This document shows positions 1-8,650 of a DNA stretch of 36,265 nt, in pieces. This DNA is from CAZRUA01 sp964603125. Lineage in GTDB: Bacteria > Bacteroidota > Bacteroidia > B-17B0 > Aurantibacillaceae. Location of the stretch: positions 1-36,265 of the forward strand of contig CAZRUA010000027.1 in the NCBI GenBank assembly GCA_964603125.1, written 5' to 3'. A program made the position numbers and the translations under genes. The notes beneath the pieces were generated by a model, which did no database searches, was not told the origin of the DNA, and saw only the letters and a list, made by a program, of their open reading frames with translations. The stretch's first letter is position 1. Each line of letters opens with the position of its first letter.

Positions 1-247
1 CTGCCTGACCATCTTCTTTAATAGCGGTAAACAAAATGTTTTTGCCATCGGGCATAAAGTAAGGTTGGTTATCGTACCCTTTGCGCTTTGTTATATTTTC
101 TCCTTTTTTTAGGATAAAGGTTGAGCCCACCTTTTTTATATCAAAAAGAAATATTTCGGTATCAGGAAGTTGTGCTTTTACCTGAATTAGGCAAAACAAA
201 AAAATGAGAGTAAAAAGCTGTATTTTTTTTAAAGAGTTCAGCGGCAT
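1..247 (-). CDS. Exported TolB/PD40-like beta-propeller protein, N-terminal part (cut by window edge)
   Basis: The first 82 codons read without a stop from an ATG at 245-247 to the window edge, so the gene is 3'-truncated here. The protein begins with a basic, hydrophobic signal peptide (residues about 1-26, ending VKAQ). It then shows one blade motif of the TolB/PD40 propeller family: a Tyr-Asp-Asn-Gln-Pro-Tyr-Phe stretch followed by PDGKNILFTA and a DGQ turn (residues about 60-82). In this family the blade reads as 'structure in the data printed at position x', and such proteins are periplasmic or surface-exposed. The remaining blades and any extra domain lie outside the window, so no precise role can be given. 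It is transcribed divergently from the peroxidase gene. Confidence 0.7.
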   Translation of the reverse strand, partial: MPLNSLKKIQLFTLIFLFCLIQVKAQLPDTEIFLFDIKKVGSTFILKKGENITKRKGYDNQPYFMPDGKNILFTAIKEDGQA

Positions 248-270
248 TGGCTTAGTATTAAGTAGAGTTA

Positions 271-340
271 CGAAAATACTAAAATTATCTTGCCGTTCAT
301 CCAATTTCGACTTGAAATCACTAAAGATTATGTAATTTAG
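271..340. promoter_or_regulatory. Divergent promoter candidates between propeller gene and peroxidase gene
   Basis: Minus strand: TATTTTCG (271-278) resembles the Bacteroidota -7 element TAnnTTTG with one mismatch, with TTGG at 301-304 about 22 nt upstream. Plus strand: TAATTTAG (333-340) with TTG at 312-314, 18 nt upstream, lies 16 nt before the peroxidase start codon. Both are imperfect matches, so this is pattern inference only. Confidence 0.3.
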
Positions 341-355
341 TAAAAAAAATTAGAT

Positions 356-898
356 ATGAAAAAAACTATTATTTTATCAATCATCTTAATAACTAGCTTT
401 GCATTTACTATGACAAACAAAAGTTTACACGATTTTACCGCAAAAACAATTGATGGTAAAGATTTTAAATTTTCGGATTTAAAAGGAAAGAAAGTATTAA
501 TTGTTAATACAGCATCTGAGTGTGGTTTCACGCCACAGTACAAAGATTTAGAGGAGTTGTATAAAAAATACAAAGACAAAAACTTTACTATTATTGGTTT
601 TCCTTGCAACGATTTTGGTAAACAAGAACCAGGTACAAATGTTGAAATTAAAGGATTTTGCGAAAAGAATTACGGTGTAACTTTTCAATTAATGGATAAA
701 ATTTCAACGCACGGAGATGAGCAAGCACCAATTTACAAATGGTTGTGTAATAAATCAGAAAACGGTGTTTTAGATGCTAAAGTAAATTGGAACTTTAATA
801 AGTTTTTGGTTGACGAGAACGGAAAGGTTGTAAAACATTTGGGTTCTATTGTTAAGCCAATGGATAAGGATATTACGGAGTGGATTGAAGGGAAATAA
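356..898 (+). CDS. Glutathione-peroxidase-family thiol peroxidase, exported
   Basis: A 180-residue member of the glutathione peroxidase family, which reduces hydrogen peroxide or lipid hydroperoxides. All four catalytic positions are visible: Cys56 in NTASECGFTP, Gln90 in FGKQEPG, and Trp145-Asn146 in WNFNKF. Cys102 (in FCEKNYGV) sits where the resolving cysteine lies in thioredoxin-dependent, non-selenium members, so thioredoxin rather than glutathione is the likely reductant (inference). The catalytic codon is TGT, so this is not a selenoprotein. A hydrophobic N-terminus (residues 1-18) with a Lys-Lys start suggests export to the periplasm; the family domain starts near residue 24. The gene stands alone and ends in a hairpin terminator. 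The usual NQFG motif reads NDFG here, a minor change outside the catalytic tetrad. Confidence 0.93.
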   Translation: MKKTIILSIILITSFAFTMTNKSLHDFTAKTIDGKDFKFSDLKGKKVLIVNTASECGFTPQYKDLEELYKKYKDKNFTIIGFPCNDFGKQEPGTNVEIKGFCEKNYGVTFQLMDKISTHGDEQAPIYKWLCNKSENGVLDAKVNWNFNKFLVDENGKVVKHLGSIVKPMDKDITEWIEGK

Positions 899-899
899 G

Positions 900-935
900 A
901 GCCGAAGGCGATTACAGATTAAAAATTGCAGATTG
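900..935 (+). repeat. Intergenic dispersed repeat, copy 1
   Basis: A 36-base segment starting one base after the peroxidase stop codon. It matches the segment just after the trigger-factor stop codon (7220-7256, minus strand) at 32 of 37 aligned columns. Shared blocks include AAGGCG, TTACAGATTA and CAGATTG. Its 3' part forms the left arm of the terminator hairpin. Confidence 0.55.
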
Positions 936-956
936 GGAAACTGGTCTGCAATTTTT
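921..956. terminator. Bidirectional hairpin terminator
   Basis: A 12-bp perfect stem (921-932 with 945-956), a 12-base loop, A-run on the left and T-run on the right. It sits between the 3' ends of two convergent genes (898 and 957), so it can serve both strands; the right arm touches the stop codon of the minus-strand gene. Confidence 0.8.
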
Positions 957-1436
957 TTATGCAATATGTTTTTGAATTCCCTTTTTGATGATAAAACACA
1001 TCAATAAGCCAATTGTGGGCGTTGAAAATATAACCGAAAAGAGCAAGCCACTTAAGCATGTTATACCATAGAAGTAAAGTGAGGAAATCATTTCTGAATC
1101 ACTACTGATGTATTCTAGCCATAAAAACAAACTTGACCATATAATTAAATTGACTACAAAACAATAGTTTAATGACACTAAAAAAAGATTTTGTTTCTTT
1201 TTCAATGCTTTAACTGCAATAAGACTTGCGGGCCACAAGGCAATTAAAAATGATACAATTATAACTGGCACTGTTTGCATCAAAGCAGCTCCCGTTAGCA
1301 AGGTTAAAAGACCTTCATCAGGTGAAATGGCTACGCAAAGTCCAATAAGAATCCAACTACAAAGGGCAATAAAAAACGCACCAATTGGCCCGGCAATAAA
1401 AATGGAAAGTAAACTTGCTTTTAAGTTGGGTTTCAT
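957..1436 (-). CDS. Small integral membrane protein of unknown function
   Basis: I do not recognise this 159-residue protein. It is strongly hydrophobic, with about four membrane-spanning stretches (roughly residues 8-36, 45-75, 83-108 and 118-150) separated by short polar loops. A Lys-rich loop (LKKKQ) lies after the second span and a basic C-terminal tail (IIKKGIQKHIA) follows the last. No catalytic motif is seen. It starts 6 bases after the stop codon of the FtsE-type ATPase gene, so the two are probably co-transcribed. It is far too short and lacks the large extracytoplasmic domain expected of FtsX, so I do not call it the ATPase's permease. Its 3' end shares the bidirectional terminator with the peroxidase gene. 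Confidence 0.7.
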   Translation of the reverse strand: MKPNLKASLLSIFIAGPIGAFFIALCSWILIGLCVAISPDEGLLTLLTGAALMQTVPVIIVSFLIALWPASLIAVKALKKKQNLFLVSLNYCFVVNLIIWSSLFLWLEYISSDSEMISSLYFYGITCLSGLLFSVIFSTPTIGLLMCFIIKKGIQKHIA

Positions 1437-1442
1437 TAAAGC

Positions 1443-2114
1443 TTAAATCTGAGTTATCTCACCAGCTTCGCACTTTAAAGTTCTTGATGGGAACTTATTG
1501 TACAATAAAATATCGTGTGTTGCAAAAAGCACCGAACGTCCGCTTTTGCTAATTTCTAAAAGCAATTGCATTACTTCTGCTGATGTTTCAGGATCTAAAT
1601 TACCTGTTGGCTCATCGGCTAAAATTAATTCAGGATCGTTTATTAAAGCTCGCGCAACACTAATACGTTGTTGTTCACCACCGCTCAATTCAAATGGCAT
1701 TACATTTACTTTATTGGCCAATCCAACTTTAGTAAGTAGCTCAGTTATTCTGTTTTTTATTTTAGCTTCATCATTCCAACCTGTGGCTTTCATTACAAAT
1801 CGAAGATTATCACCAACTGTTCTATCACTCAATAATTGAAAATCTTGAAAAACAATACCTAGTTTTCGTCGTAAAAAAGGAATGTCTTTATTTTTTAACG
1901 TGCTCAAATCGTATCCTGCCACGCTTGCTGTGCCTTGAGTAAAGGGAATATCAGCATATAAAGTTTTTAATAAAGAACTTTTCCCACTTCCTGTTTTTCC
2001 TAGTAAATACACAAATTCACCTTTAGCTATTTTTAAATTAACATTTTTTAATACCAAGCTTTTTCCTTGATAAATTCCAGCATTATTTATATCAATAACT
2101 AAATTTTCCGACAT
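1443..2114 (-). CDS. ftsE: FtsE-type ABC transporter ATP-binding protein
   Basis: A 223-residue single ABC ATPase domain of the FtsE/LolD/MacB class. Walker A is GKTGSGKS (residues 39-46), the Q-loop glutamine is Gln90 in VFQDFQLL, the signature is LSGGE (143-147), Walker B is LILADE (163-168) and the switch histidine is His200. Length and the VFQDFQLLSDRTV stretch fit FtsE best. With FtsX, FtsE couples ATP hydrolysis to activation of septal peptidoglycan hydrolases at the inner membrane. No ftsX is adjacent; in Bacteroidota ftsE and ftsX are often unlinked. The gene is first in a probable two-gene transcript with the small membrane protein. A LolD-like role is the main alternative. Confidence 0.85.
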   Translation of the reverse strand: MSENLVIDINNAGIYQGKSLVLKNVNLKIAKGEFVYLLGKTGSGKSSLLKTLYADIPFTQGTASVAGYDLSTLKNKDIPFLRRKLGIVFQDFQLLSDRTVGDNLRFVMKATGWNDEAKIKNRITELLTKVGLANKVNVMPFELSGGEQQRISVARALINDPELILADEPTGNLDPETSAEVMQLLLEISKSGRSVLFATHDILLYNKFPSRTLKCEAGEITQI

Positions 2115-2273
2115 TTTTGTAATTTTTTACTAAAGTAACACGTATCAATGTTAATTCTAACTCTTAATGCCTATTGTTTTAACACTACCGGGTTAATAAC
2201 TTCAAGTATAGCTCAACTGCCTTAAGGCTTTGCCGAGTAACTTTATACATTAATATTTTAAATACTTTTTATA
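2115..2273. promoter_or_regulatory. Divergent intergenic region with promoter candidates and a palindrome
   Basis: These 159 bases separate the ftsE and TPR-protein starts. Minus-strand TACTTTAG (2130-2137) and plus-strand TAACTTTA (2238-2245) each match TAnnTTTG at seven or fewer of eight positions; neither has a convincing -33 element. A perfect 10-base palindrome GCCTTAAGGC (2219-2228) lies just upstream of the plus-strand candidate and could be an operator or chance. Confidence 0.3.
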
Positions 2274-5200
2274 ATGACCAAACGTGTTATTGGCTGTTTG
2301 TTTTTTCTGTTTTTTTTAAATGCTTTAACGGCGCAAAAAACAACTGTTTATCTTGATTCGGATAAGGAGTATAAAAACGGACTGGATTTGTACGATAAAA
2401 AATTGTATGGCGCCGCGCAAAAGTGCTTTCAAAATCATATTTCTCAAAGCAAAAATAAAAAAGCTTTAACTGTTTTAGATGCGGAGTATTACTCGGCAGC
2501 CTGCGCTATTGAGCTATTTCATAAAGATGGGGAATGGTTGATGAAACGCTTCATATACACACATCCTGAGAGCAATAAAGTAAAATGGGCTTATTTTTAT
2601 TTGGGTAAATCAAGCTACCGCAAAAAGAAATATGAAGAAGCGATTGAGTATTTTAAAGAAGTTGAAATTTATGATTTAAGTAAGGAAGATTTAGCAGAGC
2701 TTTATTTCAAACGAGGTTATTCGTATTTTGAAATGAAAAACTACGAAAAGGCAAAATTGGATTTATACGAAATAAAGGATGTAGATAACAAATATGCACG
2801 TCCTGCAAAGTACTACTACTCTCACATTGCTTATTTAGAGCGCAATTACGAGACAGCTTTAATTGGTTTTAATCAGTTAAAAGGTGATGAAACATTTGGT
2901 GAAATAATTCCTTATTACATTACGCAAATTTATTTTTTGCAAGCAAAGTATGATGATGTAGTAAAGAACGCACCTCAATTGCTGAATGATACAAGTAAAG
3001 TAAAAAAGGAAAGTGAAATTAACAGTATGATTGGTCAAAGTTATTTTCACTTAAAGCAATATGATAAAGCTTTACAATACTTGAGCAAACAAGCGCCTTA
3101 CACTACTTCCGAAAACTATCAGTTGGCATTTTGCTATTACAAATCAGGGGATAAACAAAAATGTATTCCTTACTTTGAAGCAGCTTGTGCTGATAAAGAC
3201 TCAATTGCAGAAAGCGCTTATTACCATTTGGGAAGTTGCTATCTCAACCAAAATGATAAAGCTAAAGCGCGTGCAGCTTTCTACAGTGCTTATTCCATTG
3301 GAAAGGACAAAGTAATTCGTGAAGATGCCTTGTATAGTTTTGCTCGTTTGTCGTATGAAACAGATTACAGTCCGTATAACGATGCGACTAAAGCTTTTGA
3401 GAAGTATTTGTTAGAGTATCCTAATTCGCCTCGAAAGGACGAAGCGTATAAGTTTTTGGTGAATTGTTTTTCAATCACTAAAAATTATTTGGAAGCAATG
3501 AAAACGATTGATAAAATTAAATCGCAGGATTTAGTTTTGAAACAAGCTTATCAAAAAATGGCTTATTTCTATGGGATTGAGCAGTTTAATAATTTGGATT
3601 TGGATACGGCGCAAAAATATTTTAAAAAGGCAATTAACTTAAATCAAGATAGAGTAATTACTGCTCAAGCAGCCTATTGGAATGCTGAAGTTTATTATCA
3701 GCGTAAGGATTATGTAACCGCAATGGATGAGTACAAAAAATTTCAGTTATTACCTGGAACACTTTATTTAAATGAAGGAGAAATTGCTAATTATAATATT
3801 GGTTATTGCCAGTTTAAATTGGAAAAGTATAATGACGCTTTAATTTCCTTCGGTAAGTTTATTACGGGTAAATACAAAAAAGACATTGAGAAAAATGCTG
3901 ATGCATACAACAGAAGAGGGGATTGCTATCAATTAACCAAGAAGTATGCTAGCGCAGCAGATGATTATGAAGTAGCGATTGGTTTAAATAAAATAGATGT
4001 AGATTATTCCTTATACCAAAAAGCAATTTGCAATGGTTTAATTCAAAATTACCAAGAACAAATTAATGATTTAAAAGAATTAGAAAACAGATTTCCTCAA
4101 TCGCCTTATTTGGTGAGTTCCGTTATGGAATTAGCAGATGCTTATAAATACGCTGGTCAAAAGGAAAAAGCAATTGAAACGTACAAAAAAGTAATTACGA
4201 AGTATCCTAACTCAGAGTTTGTTGAGGAAGCTAATTTTGGGATTGGAGCTTTGTATTATAATATGGATAAGTATGATCAAGCAATCGCGCAGCTTGACCC
4301 AATTGCAAAAAAGGATCCTAAATCAAAATACGGTTCGCAAGCAGTTGAAATTATCAAAAACATTTACAAAGAAAAAGGCGATCCAGAAGGACTTGAGGCT
4401 TGGTTAGCTAGCATTAACCAAACTGCTGATGCAAATGATTTGGATAACCAGTATTGGGATATTGCTCGCAAAAGCTATTACGTAGATAAAAATTATGAGC
4501 AAGCCATGGTCAACATGGACAAGTACATTAAAAAATTCCCTGCGGGTAAAAAAATATTGGATGCTAATTTCTGCTATGCTGAATGTGCTTACAATAAAGC
4601 AATGTACACCGAAGCTTTGCAGAGCTACGAATTTGTATTAAATCGTCCTAATAGCATTTATACCGAAACATCATTGATTAAGGCAGCTTATATTTTGTAT
4701 AAGGACAAAAAGTACGATCAAGCTTTACCTTACTACCAACGTTTGCAAACCGAAGCAAAAACAAACGATGTTAGTTTGAGTGCTAAACAAGGTGCTATGC
4801 GTTCGGCTTTTTATTTAAATAAGCATGATGTAGCAGTAGAAGAAGCAAATAAAGTTTTAGTCGTGACTGGTTTAAAAGACGCAGAAATAACCGAAGCTCG
4901 TATAATTCGTGCACGTGGTTTATATGCTTTAGAGCGCAAGGACGATGCTTTGGCAGATTACAAATACTTGCTTAAAAATGCGAAAAGTGCAGTAGGTGCC
5001 GAAGCTCATTACTATGCAGCATCAATTTATTTCGATAAGAAAAATTATTCAGAGGTTGAAAAAACAATCAATGCTTTAATTAAGTATCCATACACAAACA
5101 ACGATTGGAATACCAAAGGTTTATTGTTAATGGCTGATGTTTACACTGCTAAAAAGGATTACGAAAGCGCTGAGGCTACTTTGCAAGCTGTAATTGATAA

Positions 5201-5417
5201 TGCCGACAAACCTGAATACATTGAAGAGGCAAAAACCAAATTGCAAGCTTTAAAAGATATGCAAAGTATGCGAACCGCAGCTCCTCCTGAACCATCACAG
5301 GATTTTAAAATTGAGTTTAATAATTCAAATCAAAACAATGATTTGTTTGAAACACCAGCTCCATCTCCAGTGCCTAATTCAACACCAGTTACTAACCCTG
5401 AAGAACCTAAGAAATAA
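2274..5417 (+). CDS. Large periplasmic TPR-repeat protein
   Basis: A 1047-residue protein with a signal peptide (residues 1-20, hydrophobic, ending LTAQ) followed by helical tetratricopeptide repeats over nearly the whole chain. Repeats show the A-F-Y..A / Y..Gn..Y..A pattern, for example YFKRGYSYFEMKNYEKAKLD and YKYAGQKEKAIETYKKVI, with Pro or Asn at the turn. The last 45 residues are Pro/Asn/Ser/Thr-rich and unstructured. TPR arrays bind proteins, so this is most likely a periplasmic scaffold; it has no catalytic motif. Its stop codon overlaps the start of the next gene (an outer-membrane barrel) by one base (TAATG), so the two are translationally coupled and probably form a complex (inference). 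The family is not identifiable beyond TPR. It is not the OmpA-linked PorE type seen later in the window. Confidence 0.88.
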   Translation: MTKRVIGCLFFLFFLNALTAQKTTVYLDSDKEYKNGLDLYDKKLYGAAQKCFQNHISQSKNKKALTVLDAEYYSAACAIELFHKDGEWLMKRFIYTHPESNKVKWAYFYLGKSSYRKKKYEEAIEYFKEVEIYDLSKEDLAELYFKRGYSYFEMKNYEKAKLDLYEIKDVDNKYARPAKYYYSHIAYLERNYETALIGFNQLKGDETFGEIIPYYITQIYFLQAKYDDVVKNAPQLLNDTSKVKKESEINSMIGQSYFHLKQYDKALQYLSKQAPYTTSENYQLAFCYYKSGDKQKCIPYFEAACADKDSIAESAYYHLGSCYLNQNDKAKARAAFYSAYSIGKDKVIREDALYSFARLSYETDYSPYNDATKAFEKYLLEYPNSPRKDEAYKFLVNCFSITKNYLEAMKTIDKIKSQDLVLKQAYQKMAYFYGIEQFNNLDLDTAQKYFKKAINLNQDRVITAQAAYWNAEVYYQRKDYVTAMDEYKKFQLLPGTLYLNEGEIANYNIGYCQFKLEKYNDALISFGKFITGKYKKDIEKNADAYNRRGDCYQLTKKYASAADDYEVAIGLNKIDVDYSLYQKAICNGLIQNYQEQINDLKELENRFPQSPYLVSSVMELADAYKYAGQKEKAIETYKKVITKYPNSEFVEEANFGIGALYYNMDKYDQAIAQLDPIAKKDPKSKYGSQAVEIIKNIYKEKGDPEGLEAWLASINQTADANDLDNQYWDIARKSYYVDKNYEQAMVNMDKYIKKFPAGKKILDANFCYAECAYNKAMYTEALQSYEFVLNRPNSIYTETSLIKAAYILYKDKKYDQALPYYQRLQTEAKTNDVSLSAKQGAMRSAFYLNKHDVAVEEANKVLVVTGLKDAEITEARIIRARGLYALERKDDALADYKYLLKNAKSAVGAEAHYYAASIYFDKKNYSEVEKTINALIKYPYTNNDWNTKGLLLMADVYTAKKDYESAEATLQAVIDNADKPEYIEEAKTKLQALKDMQSMRTAAPPEPSQDFKIEFNNSNQNNDLFETPAPSPVPNSTPVTNPEEPKK

Positions 5418-7099
5418 TGAATAAGATGAAAAATATATTTTTAGTTTTTGCCTTTATAGTTTTGGGTGAAAAGGCTCTTGCACAAACTGGGAATCTTGGA
5501 GGAGGTATAGAGGTTATTGGTGCTGAATTTGAAAATACCGTAAATAAGAAGGCCGATAAACGCGGCGATTTACCTGTGATTCACGATACAGTGCCTAAGA
5601 TTACAAAAATTGATTATAATATCAATTCAAAACCAATGTATCCGCCAGTTAGTTTGCCGCCAATAGCTGCCGCTAAAATGGTTAACGAGCCTTTGAGTAA
5701 ATTATACCATTCTTTATTAAAATTAGGTTTTGGTAATTACTCTATGCCGTTGGGTGAGTTTTATTACAATAATCTACGTTCGCGCGAAATTAATTATGGT
5801 TTGCGTTTAAAGCATTTGTCAAGTATACAACAAGATGAAAACAAACGCTGGAGTGATAATGAAGCTCGTATTTACGGACAGAAGTATTTCAAGAAACATA
5901 CACTTTCGGGCGAGTTTAATTATTTAAGAAATGTAAATCATTTTTATGGCTCTGCTGATACAGTTTTAGAAGTTAACCCTGCAACTACTAAACAACGTTA
6001 CCAAATTTTTGAACCTAAATTACGTTTGTTAAGTCATTACACGGATACAACTTCTATTAACCATGATTTAAACTTAAATTACTATCACTTAGATGATAAT
6101 AGAAATAACGCAGAGGATAATATTTTTGGTTCGGCTGACTTAAACACATATTACCAAGGTGAAAAAATGGGTGGTATCATTAGCGCTGATTATTATGCTA
6201 ACAGCCGTGCGCATGATACTGTTGGAGATTTTATTTTTCGTTTAGCGCCTTATGTAGCTGCTGAAGGGAAAAAATGGAAAGCAGATTTAAGTTTATGTTT
6301 GACAGTTGATAAGTGGAAAGATGAGGCAGCTAAGTTTTATTTCTATCCAAAGTTAAACGTGTATTATGATATTTATAATAGTGTTGTAATTCCGTATGCT
6401 GGTGTAACAGGCGGTATGGAGCGTTTGAGCTTGCGTAAAATGTATAATGATAATCCATTTATTAATCCAGAGTTTACTTTTATTGGTGTAAAACAACAAT
6501 ATGCTAATGTGTCTAATCGCTTTACTTTGTTTGGTGGTTTAAGAGGAGCTTTAAGCGCTAAAACATCTTATGATGCAAAAGTTTCTTATGGCGATTATAC
6601 TAACATGCCTTTCTACTATTTAGAGTACGATTATTTCTTAAACAATAAATTTAATGTGGTATATGAAAACATACAGTTGTTGAATGTTTCAGGGCAATTG
6701 AAATACCAGTTTAAAGAAAAATTAAATTTGTTAGCGAAAGGAAATTATTATAAATACAATATGGCTCTCGAGCGCCATCCTTGGCATAAACCAAATTTTG
6801 ATTTAACGTTTAGTGGAATTTATAATTTAAAAAGTAAGTTAATTGCTAAAATGGATTTATTTATTCTAGGAAACCAATGGGTTAAACACCCTGAATTAGT
6901 GAATAATGTTATTACTTACAACGAGATAAATATTAAGCCTATTGCTGATGTTAATTTAGGTTTTGAGTATCGTTATAGTAAAATGTTATCTTTCTTCTTA
7001 AACTTTACAAACATGGCTGCTTATAAGTACCAACGTTGGGATAGCTATCCAACACAGCGTTTTGGTGTAATGGGTGGTTTAACGTTTATTCCGTTTTAA
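5417..7099 (+). CDS. Outer-membrane beta-barrel protein coupled to the TPR protein
   Basis: A 560-residue protein with a signal peptide (about residues 1-22, ending ALAQ). A linker of roughly 75 residues contains a Pro-rich stretch (PPVSLPPIAAAK). The rest alternates aromatic and polar residues as expected of a transmembrane beta-barrel, and the chain ends GGLTFIPF with a terminal Phe, the usual outer-membrane insertion signal. Many Tyr/Asn-rich strand pairs (for example LNLNYYHLDDNR) support this. I see no TonB box or plug domain, so it is not an obvious TonB-dependent receptor, although it resembles TonB-receptor-like barrels of Bacteroidota in general character. Start: the ATG overlaps the upstream TAA; a second ATG three codons later is also possible. 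It ends 81 bases before a strong hairpin terminator. Confidence 0.82.
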   Translation: MNKMKNIFLVFAFIVLGEKALAQTGNLGGGIEVIGAEFENTVNKKADKRGDLPVIHDTVPKITKIDYNINSKPMYPPVSLPPIAAAKMVNEPLSKLYHSLLKLGFGNYSMPLGEFYYNNLRSREINYGLRLKHLSSIQQDENKRWSDNEARIYGQKYFKKHTLSGEFNYLRNVNHFYGSADTVLEVNPATTKQRYQIFEPKLRLLSHYTDTTSINHDLNLNYYHLDDNRNNAEDNIFGSADLNTYYQGEKMGGIISADYYANSRAHDTVGDFIFRLAPYVAAEGKKWKADLSLCLTVDKWKDEAAKFYFYPKLNVYYDIYNSVVIPYAGVTGGMERLSLRKMYNDNPFINPEFTFIGVKQQYANVSNRFTLFGGLRGALSAKTSYDAKVSYGDYTNMPFYYLEYDYFLNNKFNVVYENIQLLNVSGQLKYQFKEKLNLLAKGNYYKYNMALERHPWHKPNFDLTFSGIYNLKSKLIAKMDLFILGNQWVKHPELVNNVITYNEINIKPIADVNLGFEYRYSKMLSFFLNFTNMAAYKYQRWDSYPTQRFGVMGGLTFIPF

Positions 7100-7180
7100 G
7101 TAGAGTTTTAGTATTCGATTAGACTAGATTAAATTATCAATTTTAATTTATCATTGATTAATTATCATTTATTTAACAAC

Positions 7181-7212
7181 AAAAAAGCCTCACATTTCTG
7201 CGAGGCTTTTTT
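7181..7212. terminator. Bidirectional hairpin terminator
   Basis: An 11-bp perfect stem (7181-7191 with 7202-7212; arms contain GCCTC/GAGGC) flanked by an A-run and a T-run, between the convergent barrel gene and tig. It can end transcription on both strands. Confidence 0.85.
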
Positions 7213-7219
7213 TATCTTT

Positions 7220-7256
7220 CAATCTGTAATCTTCTAATCTGTAAACGCCTTAGGCT
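7220..7256 (-). repeat. Intergenic dispersed repeat, copy 2
   Basis: Minus-strand copy of the element at 900-935, beginning at the tig stop codon and running downstream. It contains two direct copies of TTACAGATT. The terminator here is separate and lies further downstream. Confidence 0.55.
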
Positions 7257-8595
7257 ATTCTTTAATGCCGAAAAACTCATTGTAGCTTACTGCTTTATTG
7301 TTTAATGTACAGTTTGCTTTTACTGTTTCAAGAACTTTTTTAGCATACAAGTTTTCAAAAATACTTTCTGCTTGTTTTTGCTGTGACAATAAGTTTTTTG
7401 CAATTTTTTCAGCCTCTTCATCACCTACAACTTGTCCGTAGCGAGCGTATTGTCCTTTTACGTAAGCAATTGCTTCTGCTGTAGCTTCTTCAGATGTTAC
7501 TTTTAATTCGTATTTAGAAATGATTTTATTTTCAATTAATTTCCATTTCATTGAGTTTGCGTAATTTTCAAACTCAGCATTTACTTGTTCTAAAGTAACT
7601 GGTTTTTCGTTTACTGCAACTAACCAACGTTTCAAGAAATCTTCCGGTAATTGTAAATTGTATTTCTCAACAAAAGTTTTTTCAACTTCGCCAATTAATT
7701 TTCTGTCTTGATCATTAACAAACATTAAAGTTAATTCTTCTTTAATTTTTGCTCTGAAATCATCTTCAGTTTTAATGTTTCCGTCAGGGTAAATGCGAGT
7801 GAATAATTCTTCATTCAAATCAGCATCTTCTAAACGTGAAATATTACTTACAGTTAATTGTAAATTGCTTGTAAAATCTTCAGCAGCTTCTTTCTCAATA
7901 CCTAAGCTAATGCTGCGGTCTAACGCTGTTTCGTATAATTCGTTTGCTGCAATAACAATTTTATCTTCTTTTTTAGCGCCAATTAATTTCTTCTTAGCTG
8001 CTTCGCTTTTTAAACGCTCAATTCCAATGCTAGTTGATTTGTATAAACCACCTGCTTTAATTGTTCCGTCAGCTTCAAGTTCATTAATGTCAACAAATAA
8101 AACATCAATTTCAGTTGCTACTTCTGGATTTACTGGTTTACCATAATTTTTACGAACGTCTTTTACATACTTCTCAATTAAAGCATTGTCAACTTCAACA
8201 ACTTCGTAATTTAACTTAATGTTTTTATCAAGTTCAACTTCAAATTTTGGAGATAAACCAATTTCGTAGTTGAAAGTAAATTCTTTTTGCTTTTCAAAAT
8301 CAATTGCATCATCTTGTTTTGGCAATGGATGACCAAGGATTTCAATTTTATTTTCAGCAATATAATTGTTTAATGACTCAGATAAAATTTTGTTTAACTC
8401 ATCCACTAAAATTGCTTTTCCATGCATTTTTTTCACCATTCCTACTGGAACTTTTCCTGGACGGAAACCTGGAAGTGCAATTTGCTTAGAAGCTTTTTTA
8501 ATTCCTTCTTCAACACGAGTTTCATAATCTTGTGGACCAACAACTACAGTTAGTTTTGCATTTAAATTATCAATTGTTTCTTGAGTAATATTCAT
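7255..8595 (-). CDS. tig: Trigger factor, ribosome-associated chaperone
   Basis: A 446-residue protein matching trigger factor in length and layout. The N-terminal ribosome-binding domain has the signature GFRPGK (residues 43-48) that docks at the nascent-chain exit tunnel. A central region of about residues 150-245 sits where the FKBP-type prolyl isomerase domain lies; it is divergent, as is common in Bacteroidota, so isomerase activity is doubtful. The C-terminal part is a long helical chaperone domain. It acts in the cytoplasm on nascent polypeptides, including precursors bound for secretion, relevant given the very large secreted proteins in this window. It lies downstream of proS in the same direction, with a palindrome-rich gap and its own promoter candidate between them. 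It ends in TAG, followed by the dispersed repeat and a terminator. Confidence 0.93.
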   Translation of the reverse strand: MNITQETIDNLNAKLTVVVGPQDYETRVEEGIKKASKQIALPGFRPGKVPVGMVKKMHGKAILVDELNKILSESLNNYIAENKIEILGHPLPKQDDAIDFEKQKEFTFNYEIGLSPKFEVELDKNIKLNYEVVEVDNALIEKYVKDVRKNYGKPVNPEVATEIDVLFVDINELEADGTIKAGGLYKSTSIGIERLKSEAAKKKLIGAKKEDKIVIAANELYETALDRSISLGIEKEAAEDFTSNLQLTVSNISRLEDADLNEELFTRIYPDGNIKTEDDFRAKIKEELTLMFVNDQDRKLIGEVEKTFVEKYNLQLPEDFLKRWLVAVNEKPVTLEQVNAEFENYANSMKWKLIENKIISKYELKVTSEEATAEAIAYVKGQYARYGQVVGDEEAEKIAKNLLSQQKQAESIFENLYAKKVLETVKANCTLNNKAVSYNEFFGIKE

Positions 8596-8614
8596 CTTAA
8601 TAAATTTTGGGACG

Positions 8615-8646
8615 CGAAGGTAAGATTTTTTTGCGATTTGACGAAA
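8615..8646 (-). promoter_or_regulatory. Candidate tig promoter
   Basis: Minus strand TACCTTCG (8615-8622) is one mismatch from TAnnTTTG, with TTTCG (8642-8646) 19 nt upstream in the -33 position. It lies 19 nt before the tig start codon. Confidence 0.45.
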
Positions 8647-8650
8647 TGCT

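Noticed and set aside
521..523. Possible selenocysteine in the glutathione-peroxidase-family protein
   Set aside because: The catalytic codon is TGT (Cys), and no in-frame TGA is present.
957..1436. FtsX partner for the FtsE-type ATPase
   Set aside because: The protein is about half the expected length and has no large extracytoplasmic domain between its first two membrane spans.
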